Origin: Solirubrobacterales bacterium
GTDB taxonomy: Bacteria; Actinomycetota; Thermoleophilia; Solirubrobacterales; Solirubrobacteraceae
Length of the DNA stretch: 36,972 nucleotides
NCBI GenBank assembly: GCA_025964175.1
Contig: JAOPZL010000370.1
Span: 1 to 36,972 of the forward strand
Direction: 5' to 3'
The translations under genes were made by a program, and so were the position numbers. Below the pieces are notes generated by a model. The model was given only the letters and a program-made list of their open reading frames with translations, did not search any database and was not told where the DNA came from. Below are positions 19,302 through 27,987 of this stretch, one piece after another. Positions within the stretch are counted from its first letter, which is position 1, and each line of letters opens with the position of its first letter.

Positions 19302-21170
19302 TCAGATACCGGTCTTGTGCAGCGAGGTCCACAGCTCACGGGCCAGCTTGCCCGGCAGCCCGGGCACCGACTCCAGCTCCTCGCGCGACGCCGCCAGGAA
19401 CGCCTCGGGCGAGCCGAAGTGCTTGAGGATCGCGCGCTTGCGGGTCGGGCCGACGCCCGGGAGGTCGTCGAGGACCGAGGTCGTCATCGCCTTGTCGCGG
19501 CGGCCGCGGTGGTGGGTGATGGCGAAGCGGTGGGCCTCGTCGCGCACCCGCTGCAGCAGCTGCAGCTCCGGCGTGTCGTGGGACAGCACGAGCGGATCGC
19601 GCACGCCCGGCCGGAAGATCTCCTCGATCCGCTTGGCCAGCGAGATGACGGTCACGCCGCGGTCGATGAAGCCCTGCAGCTGCCCGACGCCGGCCGACAG
19701 CTGGCCCGGTCCGCCGTCGATGACGATCAGGTTGGGCAGCGTGGCGAACGAGGCGTCGTGCTCGGGGTCGTGCGGCGAGAGGTCCGCCTGGCGCTCCCAC
19801 TGCGCGATCCGGCGGCCGAGGACCTCGGCCATCGCCGCGAAGTCGTCGGGGACGCCCTCCTCGTTGCCGCGGATGCGGAAGCGGCGGTAGTCGCTCTTCT
19901 TCGGCGCGCCGCCCTCGAAGACGACCATCGACGCGACCTGGTGGGTGCCCATGAGGTTGGAGATGTCGTAGCACTCGATCCGCAGCGGGAGTGCGTCCAG
20001 GTCCAGCGCGGCCTGCAGGCCGTCGAGCGCGTCGACGCGCTGCTGGCGCCCGCGCTCGGTCTTCAGCTTCTCCTGGTCCAGCGCCAGCTTCGCGTTGCGC
20101 TCGGCGAGGTCGAGGATGCGGCGCTTGTCGCCGCGCTCGGGGACGCGGATCTCCACGCGGGTGCCGCGGCGCTCGCCCAGCGCGTCGCCGAGCGATGGGT
20201 CGATCGGCGTCTGGACGAGGATCTGCGGCGGGATCGACATCGCCTCCGCGTAGTACTGCAGGACGAACTCCTCGACGACCTCGTCCAGCTCGCGCTCGCC
20301 CTCGTTCGCGAGGTAGAACGACTGGCGGTCGGAGAGGACGCCGTCGCGGACCTGGAAGACCTGGGCGTTGGCGTCCGTGCCGTGCAGGGCGACGGCGACC
20401 GCGTCGACGTTGCCGATCGACTCGTTGGCCACCCGCTGGCGCTCGAGCAGCGACTTCACCGCGTTGAGCCGGTTGCGCTCCAGCGCGGCCTGCTCGTACT
20501 CCTGGTTGCGCGCCGCCTCGTGCATCTTCTCCTCGAGATCGCGCTCGATCTCGCGGTAGCGGCCCGACAGAAAGGCGATCACGCCGTTGATCGAGTCCAT
20601 GTAGCCGTCGCGCGAGATGTACTCCACGCAGGGCGCCCCGCAGCGCTTGATGTAGTAGTCCAGGCACGGCGAGCCCGTCCGCCGGCCCGGCTCCGGGCCC
20701 TGGCAGGAGCGGAACTGGAAGACCTTCCCGAGCAGGTCGAGCGTCCCGCGCACGCGCTTGGCGTTGGAGTACGGGCCGAAGTACATGCGGCTGCGGCGGT
20801 GGCGCTCACGGGTGAAGTACACCCGCGGGTACTCCTCGTCCATCGAGATCGCGATGAACGGATAGGACTTGTCGTCGCGCAGCCGGATGTTGAAGCGCGG
20901 CTGGTACTGCTTGATGAAGTTCTGCTCGACCAGCAGCGCCTCGGACTCGCTCGCGACGAGCAGGTACTCGACCGTGTCGATCGAGTCGGTCATCTCGACC
21001 GCGCCGCGGGTCACCGGGTTGGAGAAGTGCGAGCCGACGCGCTTCTTGATCGACTTGGCCTTCCCGACGTAGATGACCTTGCCCTTGTCGTCGTGGAACA
21101 GGTAGACCCCCGGCCCGTCGGGGAGGTGCTTGCGCTGCTCCTGTACGCGTGGAGATTGATGCCCGGCCAC
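19302..21170 (-). CDS. uvrC: UvrABC system protein C
   Basis: GIY-YIG domain GVYLFHDDKGKVIYVGKAKSIKKRVGSHF, UVR motif, IECYDISNLMGTH, LIVIDGGPGQLSAG, C-terminal HhH LDDLPGVGPTRKRAIL. GTG start. Confidence 0.97.
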   Translation of the reverse strand: MAGHQSPRVQEQRKHLPDGPGVYLFHDDKGKVIYVGKAKSIKKRVGSHFSNPVTRGAVEMTDSIDTVEYLLVASESEALLVEQNFIKQYQPRFNIRLRDDKSYPFIAISMDEEYPRVYFTRERHRRSRMYFGPYSNAKRVRGTLDLLGKVFQFRSCQGPEPGRRTGSPCLDYYIKRCGAPCVEYISRDGYMDSINGVIAFLSGRYREIERDLEEKMHEAARNQEYEQAALERNRLNAVKSLLERQRVANESIGNVDAVAVALHGTDANAQVFQVRDGVLSDRQSFYLANEGERELDEVVEEFVLQYYAEAMSIPPQILVQTPIDPSLGDALGERRGTRVEIRVPERGDKRRILDLAERNAKLALDQEKLKTERGRQQRVDALDGLQAALDLDALPLRIECYDISNLMGTHQVASMVVFEGGAPKKSDYRRFRIRGNEEGVPDDFAAMAEVLGRRIAQWERQADLSPHDPEHDASFATLPNLIVIDGGPGQLSAGVGQLQGFIDRGVTVISLAKRIEEIFRPGVRDPLVLSHDTPELQLLQRVRDEAHRFAITHHRGRRDKAMTTSVLDDLPGVGPTRKRAILKHFGSPEAFLAASREELESVPGLPGKLARELWTSLHKTGI

Positions 21171-21194
21171 CCCTCTCAGGCTAGAGGCGGGGTC

Positions 21195-21764
21195 TCAGCG
21201 CTCCAGGCGGCGGTCCACCCACTCCCCCAGCCCGCCGGCCGCGACCGAGACCTGATGCGCCACCTGGCCGACCGGTGAGCGATCGACGGGCAGCACGGCC
21301 GCATCGGGCGTGTCGCCCAGCGCGATGGCCCGCTCTCGCAGCTCCCCCTCGGAGACGACGAGCCGGTGGGCCCAGGCGGCGGCCGCGGTGGCCAGCTCGT
21401 CGTCGTGCTCGGCGCGGGCCAGGTGCTCGACGTAGTGGAGCAGGACGGTGGTGTGGTGGGCGTCGAGCACCGCCGCGCGCAGCGCCTGGTTGCGCTCCAG
21501 GAACGGTTCGCCGATGACGGCGATGGCGGTGCCCACCGTCGTGCCCAGGCCGCTCGCCGCGCCCCGCAGCGGGACGTCGCGCGTCGCGGCCAGGTCGGCG
21601 ATCGCCTCGGTCAGGGCCGTTGCGCTCTCGGCCCCGGAGCGCAACGGGGCCGCGGCGGCCGGGTCGTCGGGTTCGAGGCGGTCGGCGAGACGGTCCCAGC
21701 GATGGGCCAGCAGGTGGCCGGCCACGGCGAGCTCGCGCAGCGCGCGATGGGTGGCGGGATGCAT
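21195..21764 (-). CDS. Hypothetical alpha-helical protein
   Basis: 189-aa Ala/Leu/His-rich ORF with actinobacterial codon bias between uvrC and the RecQ-like gene; no family recognised. Confidence 0.6.
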   Translation of the reverse strand: MHPATHRALRELAVAGHLLAHRWDRLADRLEPDDPAAAAPLRSGAESATALTEAIADLAATRDVPLRGAASGLGTTVGTAIAVIGEPFLERNQALRAAVLDAHHTTVLLHYVEHLARAEHDDELATAAAAWAHRLVVSEGELRERAIALGDTPDAAVLPVDRSPVGQVAHQVSVAAGGLGEWVDRRLER

Positions 21765-21849
21765 GGACCGCCGCTACCCCCGCTGGCCAGACCTAGACCG
21801 GAGTGACCTCGCGGGTTTTCGCCATCGGCAGCGAGGATACGGTGCGTGC

Positions 21850-23469
21850 ATGGATGAGCGGATCGAACAGGTGGCGCGTGAGCGCCTCGGCTTCTCCGCG
21901 CTGCGACCCGGTCAGCGCGAGGCGGTGGAATCGTTGCTCGCGGGGCGCGACACGGTGGCGATCATGTCCACCGGATCGGGCAAGACGGCGATCTACCAGA
22001 TCGCCGGGCAGCTGATCGACGGCGCGACCGTCGTCGTCTCGCCGCTGATCGCCCTGCAGCGCGACCAGGTCGACGGCGAGGTCGACGCCGCGCTGCTGAA
22101 CTCCACGCTGTCACGGCGCGAGCGCGAGGAGGTCTTGGCCGAGGCGCTGGACGGCGACCTCGAGTACATCCTGCTCGCTCCCGAGCAGCTCGCCCGCGAG
22201 GAGGTCGTGCAGCGGCTGCGGCTGGCGAACGTCTCGCTCTTCGTGGTGGACGAGGCCCACTGCGTGAGCGAGTGGGGCCACGACTTCCGGCCCGACTACC
22301 TCGAGCTGGGCGACGTGATCGAGCGGCTCGGGCGCCCGACGGTGCTGGCGCTGACCGCGACCGCCTCGCCCCCGGTGCGCGACGACGTCGTGCGCATCCT
22401 CGGGTTGCGCGACCCGGAGCTGATCATCCGCGGCTTCGACCGCCCGAACATCTGGCTCGGCGTCGAGCACTACCGCGAGGACGAGGACAAGCACCGCGCG
22501 CTGCTGGACGCGGTCGTCGCCGCGCAGCCGCCGGGCATCGTCTACGTGGCGACGAAGAAGGGCGCCGAGCAGGTGGCGGAGGAGCTGGTGGCGCTGGGGG
22601 TCCGCGCCGCCGCCTACCACGGCGGACTGCCCGCCCGCGTGCGCGACGAGGTCCAGCACGCGTTCATGCACGACGAGGGGGTCGACGTCGTCGTGGCCAC
22701 GATCGCCTTCGGAATGGGCGTCGACAAGGCCAACGTGCGCTGGGTCTTCCACCACGACGCGAGCGCCTCGGTCGACGCCTACTACCAGGAGATCGGGCGC
22801 TCGGGGCGCGACGGATCGCCCGCGCGGGCGGTCCTGTTCTACCGGGCCGAGGACCTCGGCCTGCGGCGCTTCTTCGCCGCCGGGTCGGTCGACCGGTCGG
22901 CGATGGAGCGGGTGGCGCGGGCGCTGACGCTCGTCGGCGAGCCCGTCGATCCCGCGGTGATGCTCGACGACCTCGCGATGTCCAAGACGAAGCTCTCCAC
23001 CGCGATCCACCGGCTGCAGGGCGCGGGGTTCGTGGCGGTCGAGGAGGACGGGCGCGTGCTCGCCGTGGGCGGCGAGGACGCGCTGGAGGAAGCGGTCGAG
23101 CAGGCCGCGCGCGCCGAGGAGGACCGCCATGCCTTCGACCGCTCGCGCGTGGAGATGATGCGCGCGTACGCCGAGGAGCGACGCGGCTGCCGCCGGGCGT
23201 TCATCCTCGGGTACTTCGGCGAGGCATTCGAGCCGCCGTGCGGCACCTGCGACCTGTGCGACGCGGGGGTGGGCGCGGTCGAGTCCATCAGCGATGAGGC
23301 CTCGGCCTTTCGCGTCGGCGAGCGCGTCGAGCACCCCGACTGGGGCGAGGGCACCGTCGGGCGGATCGAGGGCGACCTCCTGACCGTCGTCTTCGACTCC
23401 GTCGGCTACAAGACGCTGGACGCCGGGCTCGTGGACGAGCGCGGGCTGCTGGCGCGGGTCCGGGCGTAG
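21850..23469 (+). CDS. RecQ-family ATP-dependent DNA helicase with a C-terminal UvrD/PcrA-like tudor (DUF3553-type) segment
   Basis: LGFSALRPGQREAVESLLAGRDTVAIMSTGSGKTAIYQI, VVDEAHCVSEWGHDFRPDY, AFGMGVDKANVRWVFH, QEIGRSGRDG; Zn-binding C...CGTCDLC; tail VGERVEHPDWGEGTVGRIEGDLLTVVFDSVGYKTLDAGL. Confidence 0.93.
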   Translation: MDERIEQVARERLGFSALRPGQREAVESLLAGRDTVAIMSTGSGKTAIYQIAGQLIDGATVVVSPLIALQRDQVDGEVDAALLNSTLSRREREEVLAEALDGDLEYILLAPEQLAREEVVQRLRLANVSLFVVDEAHCVSEWGHDFRPDYLELGDVIERLGRPTVLALTATASPPVRDDVVRILGLRDPELIIRGFDRPNIWLGVEHYREDEDKHRALLDAVVAAQPPGIVYVATKKGAEQVAEELVALGVRAAAYHGGLPARVRDEVQHAFMHDEGVDVVVATIAFGMGVDKANVRWVFHHDASASVDAYYQEIGRSGRDGSPARAVLFYRAEDLGLRRFFAAGSVDRSAMERVARALTLVGEPVDPAVMLDDLAMSKTKLSTAIHRLQGAGFVAVEEDGRVLAVGGEDALEEAVEQAARAEEDRHAFDRSRVEMMRAYAEERRGCRRAFILGYFGEAFEPPCGTCDLCDAGVGAVESISDEASAFRVGERVEHPDWGEGTVGRIEGDLLTVVFDSVGYKTLDAGLVDERGLLARVRA

Positions 23470-23485
23470 CGGGCGCCGGCCGCCG

Positions 23486-24976
23486 TCAGGCCGCTTCCGC
23501 TGCTCCGCGCACGAGGCGGGGGTGCGGCGCGGTCATGACCACGTCGCTGCCGGTGCCGGCCACCGACGCGAGGATCCCGCCCGGCGCAGGACGCGGCGTC
23601 GAGCCGGCGGCTGGACCGCGCCGGGTCAGCGACTCGATGACCACCCGGCCGCGGGCGATGTCGATGAGCTCGTCCAGCGCGACCGCGTCGGTGCCGGCCG
23701 TCGCGGCGCCCAGGGCGACGCGGATGTCGGAGGCGAGGTCGTCGGTGCCCAGCGACTCCGCGAGCTCGTCGTTGATCGCGATCACGACCTCGTCGACGGC
23801 GACCTCGGCCTCGTCGATCCAGACCGCGAAGCGCTCGGCGCTGATGCGGCCGACGCGACCGTGGTGGCCGAGCACGCGGGTGACCTCGCAGAGGACGGTG
23901 TCGGCGACCCGCTGCCCGTGGATCGTGTCGACGGCGGCGAGGTTGCCGACCGCGCACAGGACGACGGCTCCGCGCGAGTCCGCGCCGAGCGCGCCGCGCG
24001 CCGACTGCAGCCAGTAGCGGCGGTTGGCCGCACCGGTCAGGTCGTCGGTCTGGGAGAGGTGCTCGCGATCGACGACGGCGCGCATCAGCTCGCCCTCCGC
24101 TGGCGGCTGTGCATCGTGCGGCAGCGCGTGCGGCGCGACGTGGTCGAGGATCGTCGCGTCGACGCCGCAGCGCTCGAGGCCGACGTCGATCAGCGCGTGG
24201 TCGGGGTCGCCGCCGTGCAGCAGGCGATGGAGCTCGTTGGCCAGCTGGACGGCCGCGACGTGCGACGTCGGCGAGCTCAGCCCGCTCGGCCCGCCGTGGT
24301 GCAGCGCGATCGCCTCGGGCACGCCTTCGGGGAGGTTCCAGCGCTCGGCCAGCAGCGCGCCCGCCGTCGCGTGGTCGACCCCGAGGCGCTCGCGTTCGGC
24401 CAGCGGCCGCTCGGGCCCGTCGGGGTGGCGCTTGGCGATCGCCTCGCACGCCTCCTCGCCGAAGGCCAGCGGGAGGACGAGCTTGCCGATATCGTGCAGC
24501 AGCGCGGCGAGGTGCGGGACCTCGGTCGGCGCCCCGAGCCGGGCGGCGGCGGCCTGCGCGGCACCGGCGACGCCGAGCGCGTGCAGGTGCAGCTCGCCGC
24601 GTGACGCGTTGTTGCCCGGCGCGACCTCGATGAAGCGGTAGGTCGCGGTCTCCAGGGCGAGCTGGCGCAGCGCGCGACGGCCGACGAGCATCACCGCCTG
24701 GCGGATCGTGCGGGCCCGGATCGGATGGGAGCGCGCGGCCGAGTTGGCGTAGCGCAGCAGGTTGGCGGCGAACGTCGGGTCGGCCTCGAGCACGCGCACG
24801 AGATCGGCGGTCGTGGAATCGGCGTCGTCGAGCGCGTCGAGGACGCGGAGGACCGTGGCGTCCAGCACCGGCAGCTGGGCCAGCTCGTCGATCGCGGTGG
24901 TCAGGCGGCCTTCGACCTGGGGGTCGACGGCTTCGCGCCACCGCGCGCGTTCCGTTGCGCAAGTGATTGCCTCCAT
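23486..24976 (-). CDS. HDOD-domain protein with degenerate GGDEF domain
   Basis: VLDATVLRVLDALDDADSTTADLVRVLEADPTFAANLLRYANSA, HLAALLHDIGKLVLPLAFG; C-terminal QTDDLTGAANRRYWLQ...GRISAERFAVWIDEAE where GGDEF is replaced. ATG at 24976 chosen over the track's 25570. Confidence 0.85.
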   Translation of the reverse strand: MEAITCATERARWREAVDPQVEGRLTTAIDELAQLPVLDATVLRVLDALDDADSTTADLVRVLEADPTFAANLLRYANSAARSHPIRARTIRQAVMLVGRRALRQLALETATYRFIEVAPGNNASRGELHLHALGVAGAAQAAAARLGAPTEVPHLAALLHDIGKLVLPLAFGEEACEAIAKRHPDGPERPLAERERLGVDHATAGALLAERWNLPEGVPEAIALHHGGPSGLSSPTSHVAAVQLANELHRLLHGGDPDHALIDVGLERCGVDATILDHVAPHALPHDAQPPAEGELMRAVVDREHLSQTDDLTGAANRRYWLQSARGALGADSRGAVVLCAVGNLAAVDTIHGQRVADTVLCEVTRVLGHHGRVGRISAERFAVWIDEAEVAVDEVVIAINDELAESLGTDDLASDIRVALGAATAGTDAVALDELIDIARGRVVIESLTRRGPAAGSTPRPAPGGILASVAGTGSDVVMTAPHPRLVRGAAEAA

Positions 24977-25118
24977 GGCACGGATCGCTTCGACGCCGGG
25001 TTGCCCGCACGTGAGGACCCGATGCGCGAGTGGACGGATGGAGGAGTTTGGCGCCCATGTCGGTCGCCGCGTACCGGGCATGTGGGCGAGGCGGGATAGC
25101 GGCGGGGCGCCGCGGGAG

Positions 25119-25256
25119 CTACGGGCGCCGGCGGCGCAGGCGCGGCAGGAACCCGTCGCGGCTGAGCTGGTAGACCGGCAGGACCAGAGCGGCGATGGCC
25201 ACGACCACGACCGCGGAGGTCTCGACGGCCGAGGCGAGCACGGGAGCTTGCGCCAT
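25119..25256 (-). CDS. Small (45 aa) single-TM membrane protein, not in supplied ORF track
   Basis: MAQAPVLASAVETSAVVVVAIAALVLPVYQLSRDGFLPRLRRRRP*: one TM and an Arg-rich tail; TAGAGT six nt upstream of the ATG. Confidence 0.5.
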   Translation of the reverse strand: MAQAPVLASAVETSAVVVVAIAALVLPVYQLSRDGFLPRLRRRRP

Positions 25257-25394
25257 GCGCGGACTCTACCTGGCTGGGGCGGACCGGCGCGGCGGTCGCG
25301 GCGCTCAAGTTGCGCGCGGCGTGGCCGACTACCTGGACAGGCCGCCGCTCCATCCCGCTCCTCCTCCCCGGCGGCGGCCTTCCGTGCAATGTGC

Positions 25395-25426
25395 GGGCGC
25401 GATCGTCTCATCCCACGATCGCGCCC
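25395..25426 (-). terminator. Putative terminator hairpin downstream of the TadE-VanY-SLT gene
   Basis: 12-bp perfect stem gggcgcgatcgt (25395-25406) / acgatcgcgccc (25415-25426), 26 nt past the stop codon; weak U-tract. Confidence 0.6.
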
Positions 25427-25451
25427 CCGCACGCGCCTGCGCCGCGGCGGC

Positions 25452-26816
25452 TCATCGCACGAGCCGGATCGTGAGTCCCACCAGACCGGTCGCGTCACCG
25501 GCGCCGCCCAACAGACCGAGGATCGCGGCGACGTACGCGGTCGTCTCCGGGATCGCGGGCACGCACCCACACCGCAGGACCTCTCGCGGTCCCGCGTTGT
25601 AGGCGGCCAGCGCGAGCGGGACCGAGCCGAACTGGCGCAGCAGGTCCCGCATCAGATGCGCCTGAGCGTCGATCGCGGCGTCGGGATCCGTCGGGTCGGT
25701 CAACCCGTATGCCGCGGCGGTCCCGGGCATGAACTGCGCGATGCCGCGCGCGCCGGCCGGCGAGACCGCGAACGGGTTGAAGCCCGACTCCTGCTGGAGC
25801 TGCGCGGCCAGCAGCGTCGCCGAGACGTTCCAGCGCTGAGCCGCGCGCGAGAGCGCGCCGGCGTACTGCTCGGGCACGAACGCGGGCAGCGCCGATGAGC
25901 CGTCACCATCGCGACGACGCGCGAGCGCCGGGGCGCTGGAGGGGTTCAGCGTGTAGCCGAAGTGCCACGGCTCCCAGCCGTATCGCATGAGAAAGCCGAA
26001 TCTCGGGGCGTTCGCGGCCAGCCAGGCGTAGGCGGACGGTGGGCCGAGGTCGAGCTCGGTGGCGAGCCGATGGAGGGACTCACCGGGAGGGGCGACCCAC
26101 TTCGGGTCCGGATGCAGCGCCCACAGCCGGGCCTGCTCGGCGTTGGAGCGATAGGCCGAGGAGATCACGAGCTGGACGCCGTCCTCGGCGGCCGCCGCCA
26201 CCAGTCGATCGAACGCCCGGGCGACGTCCGGTCGCATCCGCTGTCCCTGCCGGGTCGCCATCGGCCCGGCGTACTCGTCGCCCCACGCCATCTGGGCGCC
26301 GGTGAGTCCCGCGGAGGGCACGACCTCGGCGTCGGCACTGGCGCGGACGTCGACCCGTGCCCGCGCACCGGCCACGGTGAGCGCCATCGGCTCGCCGACC
26401 TCGACGCGCACGAGCGTCGGCGCGATCGGGTCGGCGCCGGGGAACGACACCATCGCGGCGTGGGCTCCGTTCGCCCGTGCGACCGCCTCGCCGTCGCGGG
26501 CTGCCGCGGCCAGGTACGCCGCCCGGTCGAGGTGGCGCGGGTTGGGCATGCCGTCGATCAGCGCGGGCTCGAACAGCCGCGGCAGGAGCTCGTGCATCGT
26601 CCGGGCCGCCGCCAGCGCTCCGAGATCGGCCGCCCGCTGCTCGCGCCCGTGCGCCCCGACCCCCGACGCCAGCAGCCCCAACACCACCGCGGCGAACAGG
26701 ACCGCGCAGAGGATGGCGACGAGCAGCACGGCCGCCTGTCCCCGCTCGCCGGAGCGGCTGCGATGAGCGACCTGCGCGGCGGGCGGCGTCGCTCGCGCGT
26801 CGATCGTGGTCAGCAT
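25452..26816 (-). CDS. TadE/TadG-like N-terminal membrane segment fused to VanY-type D,D-carboxypeptidase and SLT lytic transglycosylase
   Basis: GERGQAAVLLVAILCAVLFAAVVLGLLASGVGAHGREQRAADLGALAAART; then VISSAYRSNAEQARLWAL...ESLHRLATELDLG...YGWEPWHFGY (VanY/LAS); then LLAAQLQQESGFNPFAVSPAGARGIAQFMPGTAAAYG...LALAAYNAGP (SLT). ATG at 26816. Confidence 0.85.
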   Translation of the reverse strand: MLTTIDARATPPAAQVAHRSRSGERGQAAVLLVAILCAVLFAAVVLGLLASGVGAHGREQRAADLGALAAARTMHELLPRLFEPALIDGMPNPRHLDRAAYLAAAARDGEAVARANGAHAAMVSFPGADPIAPTLVRVEVGEPMALTVAGARARVDVRASADAEVVPSAGLTGAQMAWGDEYAGPMATRQGQRMRPDVARAFDRLVAAAAEDGVQLVISSAYRSNAEQARLWALHPDPKWVAPPGESLHRLATELDLGPPSAYAWLAANAPRFGFLMRYGWEPWHFGYTLNPSSAPALARRRDGDGSSALPAFVPEQYAGALSRAAQRWNVSATLLAAQLQQESGFNPFAVSPAGARGIAQFMPGTAAAYGLTDPTDPDAAIDAQAHLMRDLLRQFGSVPLALAAYNAGPREVLRCGCVPAIPETTAYVAAILGLLGGAGDATGLVGLTIRLVR

Positions 26817-27520
26817 CACTGCTGCGCCAGCGCGGCGCGCAGGCTCGAGAGCGTCCCGGGCAGCGCGATGCCGGCCATCGCCAGCACGCGCGTCGTCAGC
26901 GATGGCGCCGGGTCCAGCCGCGCGGCGGTCGCCGCGGTCTCGGCCAGACGGTCGACCGCCAGCTCGACCAGATCGGCATCCGCGCCGTGGACGAGCACGA
27001 GGTCGCGCTCGGCGAGGACGACGTCCCACTCGGGACCCCGTGCGGCGAGGAGCCCGAGCATGCACGGCACGTCGGCGCTTGCGGCCTCTGCTCGACGCCA
27101 GGCCGCGACGGCGGCGGCCGCGTCGGCCGGGAGCGCCACCACGACGAGCCGCCCGCAGGCTCGAGCGCTCACGTCCCGGGCCACCAGCGACCTCGCGAGT
27201 CGGCGGGCAGCCGGAACCGCCGGCGCGCCCGCTGCCTGCTCGACCGCGTCGCCGCCCCAGAACGCCACCGTCGCCACCCCACGACGGGCGGCGGCGAGCG
27301 CGACGGCAGCTCCGTGCCCGCGTGCGCCGCGCCCGGTCGCCAGGAGCGCGACGGTCGAGGGCAGCGGTGCGCGCGCGGCACCGCGGGCCCTCGATGACCG
27401 TTGCCCACGCCCTTCGGGACGGTCGGTCGCTGTCGGCTGATGGGTGCTCGGCCCGCCATCGGCCGGATGCACGAACCATCCGGAGACCGCCTGCGCGACC
27501 TGCTGCGCCCGGCGACTCAT
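26816..27520 (-). CDS. Hypothetical protein, weakly CpaE/MinD-like with degenerate P-loop
   Basis: STVALLATGRGARGHGAAVALAAARRGVATVAFWGGD resembles a Rossmann/P-loop start lacking a Walker A Lys; ATG 27520 overlaps the upstream stop. Confidence 0.5.
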   Translation of the reverse strand: MSRRAQQVAQAVSGWFVHPADGGPSTHQPTATDRPEGRGQRSSRARGAARAPLPSTVALLATGRGARGHGAAVALAAARRGVATVAFWGGDAVEQAAGAPAVPAARRLARSLVARDVSARACGRLVVVALPADAAAAVAAWRRAEAASADVPCMLGLLAARGPEWDVVLAERDLVLVHGADADLVELAVDRLAETAATAARLDPAPSLTTRVLAMAGIALPGTLSSLRAALAQQ

Positions 27521-27987
27521 CCGGTCGACCGCGCCGCGGCAGACCCGAGGCGCGCAGGCTGTCGCTGGACCGTCGCCCGCATGGTCATGCCCGCGCCGCT
27601 CCACCGCGCGAGCGCATGCTGCCGCGCGGGCGTCGCGACCGCCGTCGCCGTCCACCGCGCCGGTCCGGGTGGGTCGACGGTCACCCTGACGCGGTCGGCG
27701 TGGACCGTGACGGCGACCCCGGAGTGCGCCCAACCCGGGAGGGCCGCGCGTGCGGCACGGGCCGGGTCTGCGCCTTGGAGGATGGCCACGGCGCCCGCTT
27801 CTGCCGCGTGGTCGGCGAGCTCGCGGGCCAGGCCCGTCGCCAGCAGCTGGGCCACGCCGATCACGACGGCGACCACGATGGGCAGCATCCCCACCAGCTC
27901 GGTCGTCGCCTGTCCTGCGCAGCCGCGCACGCATCCGCATGGGCGACGTCGCCCCACTGCGGCGTTCCCCGCCCCCACGGCCCTCAC
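27517..27987 (-). CDS. TadE-like pseudopilin family protein
   Basis: CAGQATTELVGMLPIVVAVVIGVAQLLATGLARELADHAAEAGAVA: class III prepilin-like G|QATTE motif and TM. Confidence 0.75.
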   Translation of the reverse strand: MRAVGAGNAAVGRRRPCGCVRGCAGQATTELVGMLPIVVAVVIGVAQLLATGLARELADHAAEAGAVAILQGADPARAARAALPGWAHSGVAVTVHADRVRVTVDPPGPARWTATAVATPARQHALARWSGAGMTMRATVQRQPARLGSAAARSTG

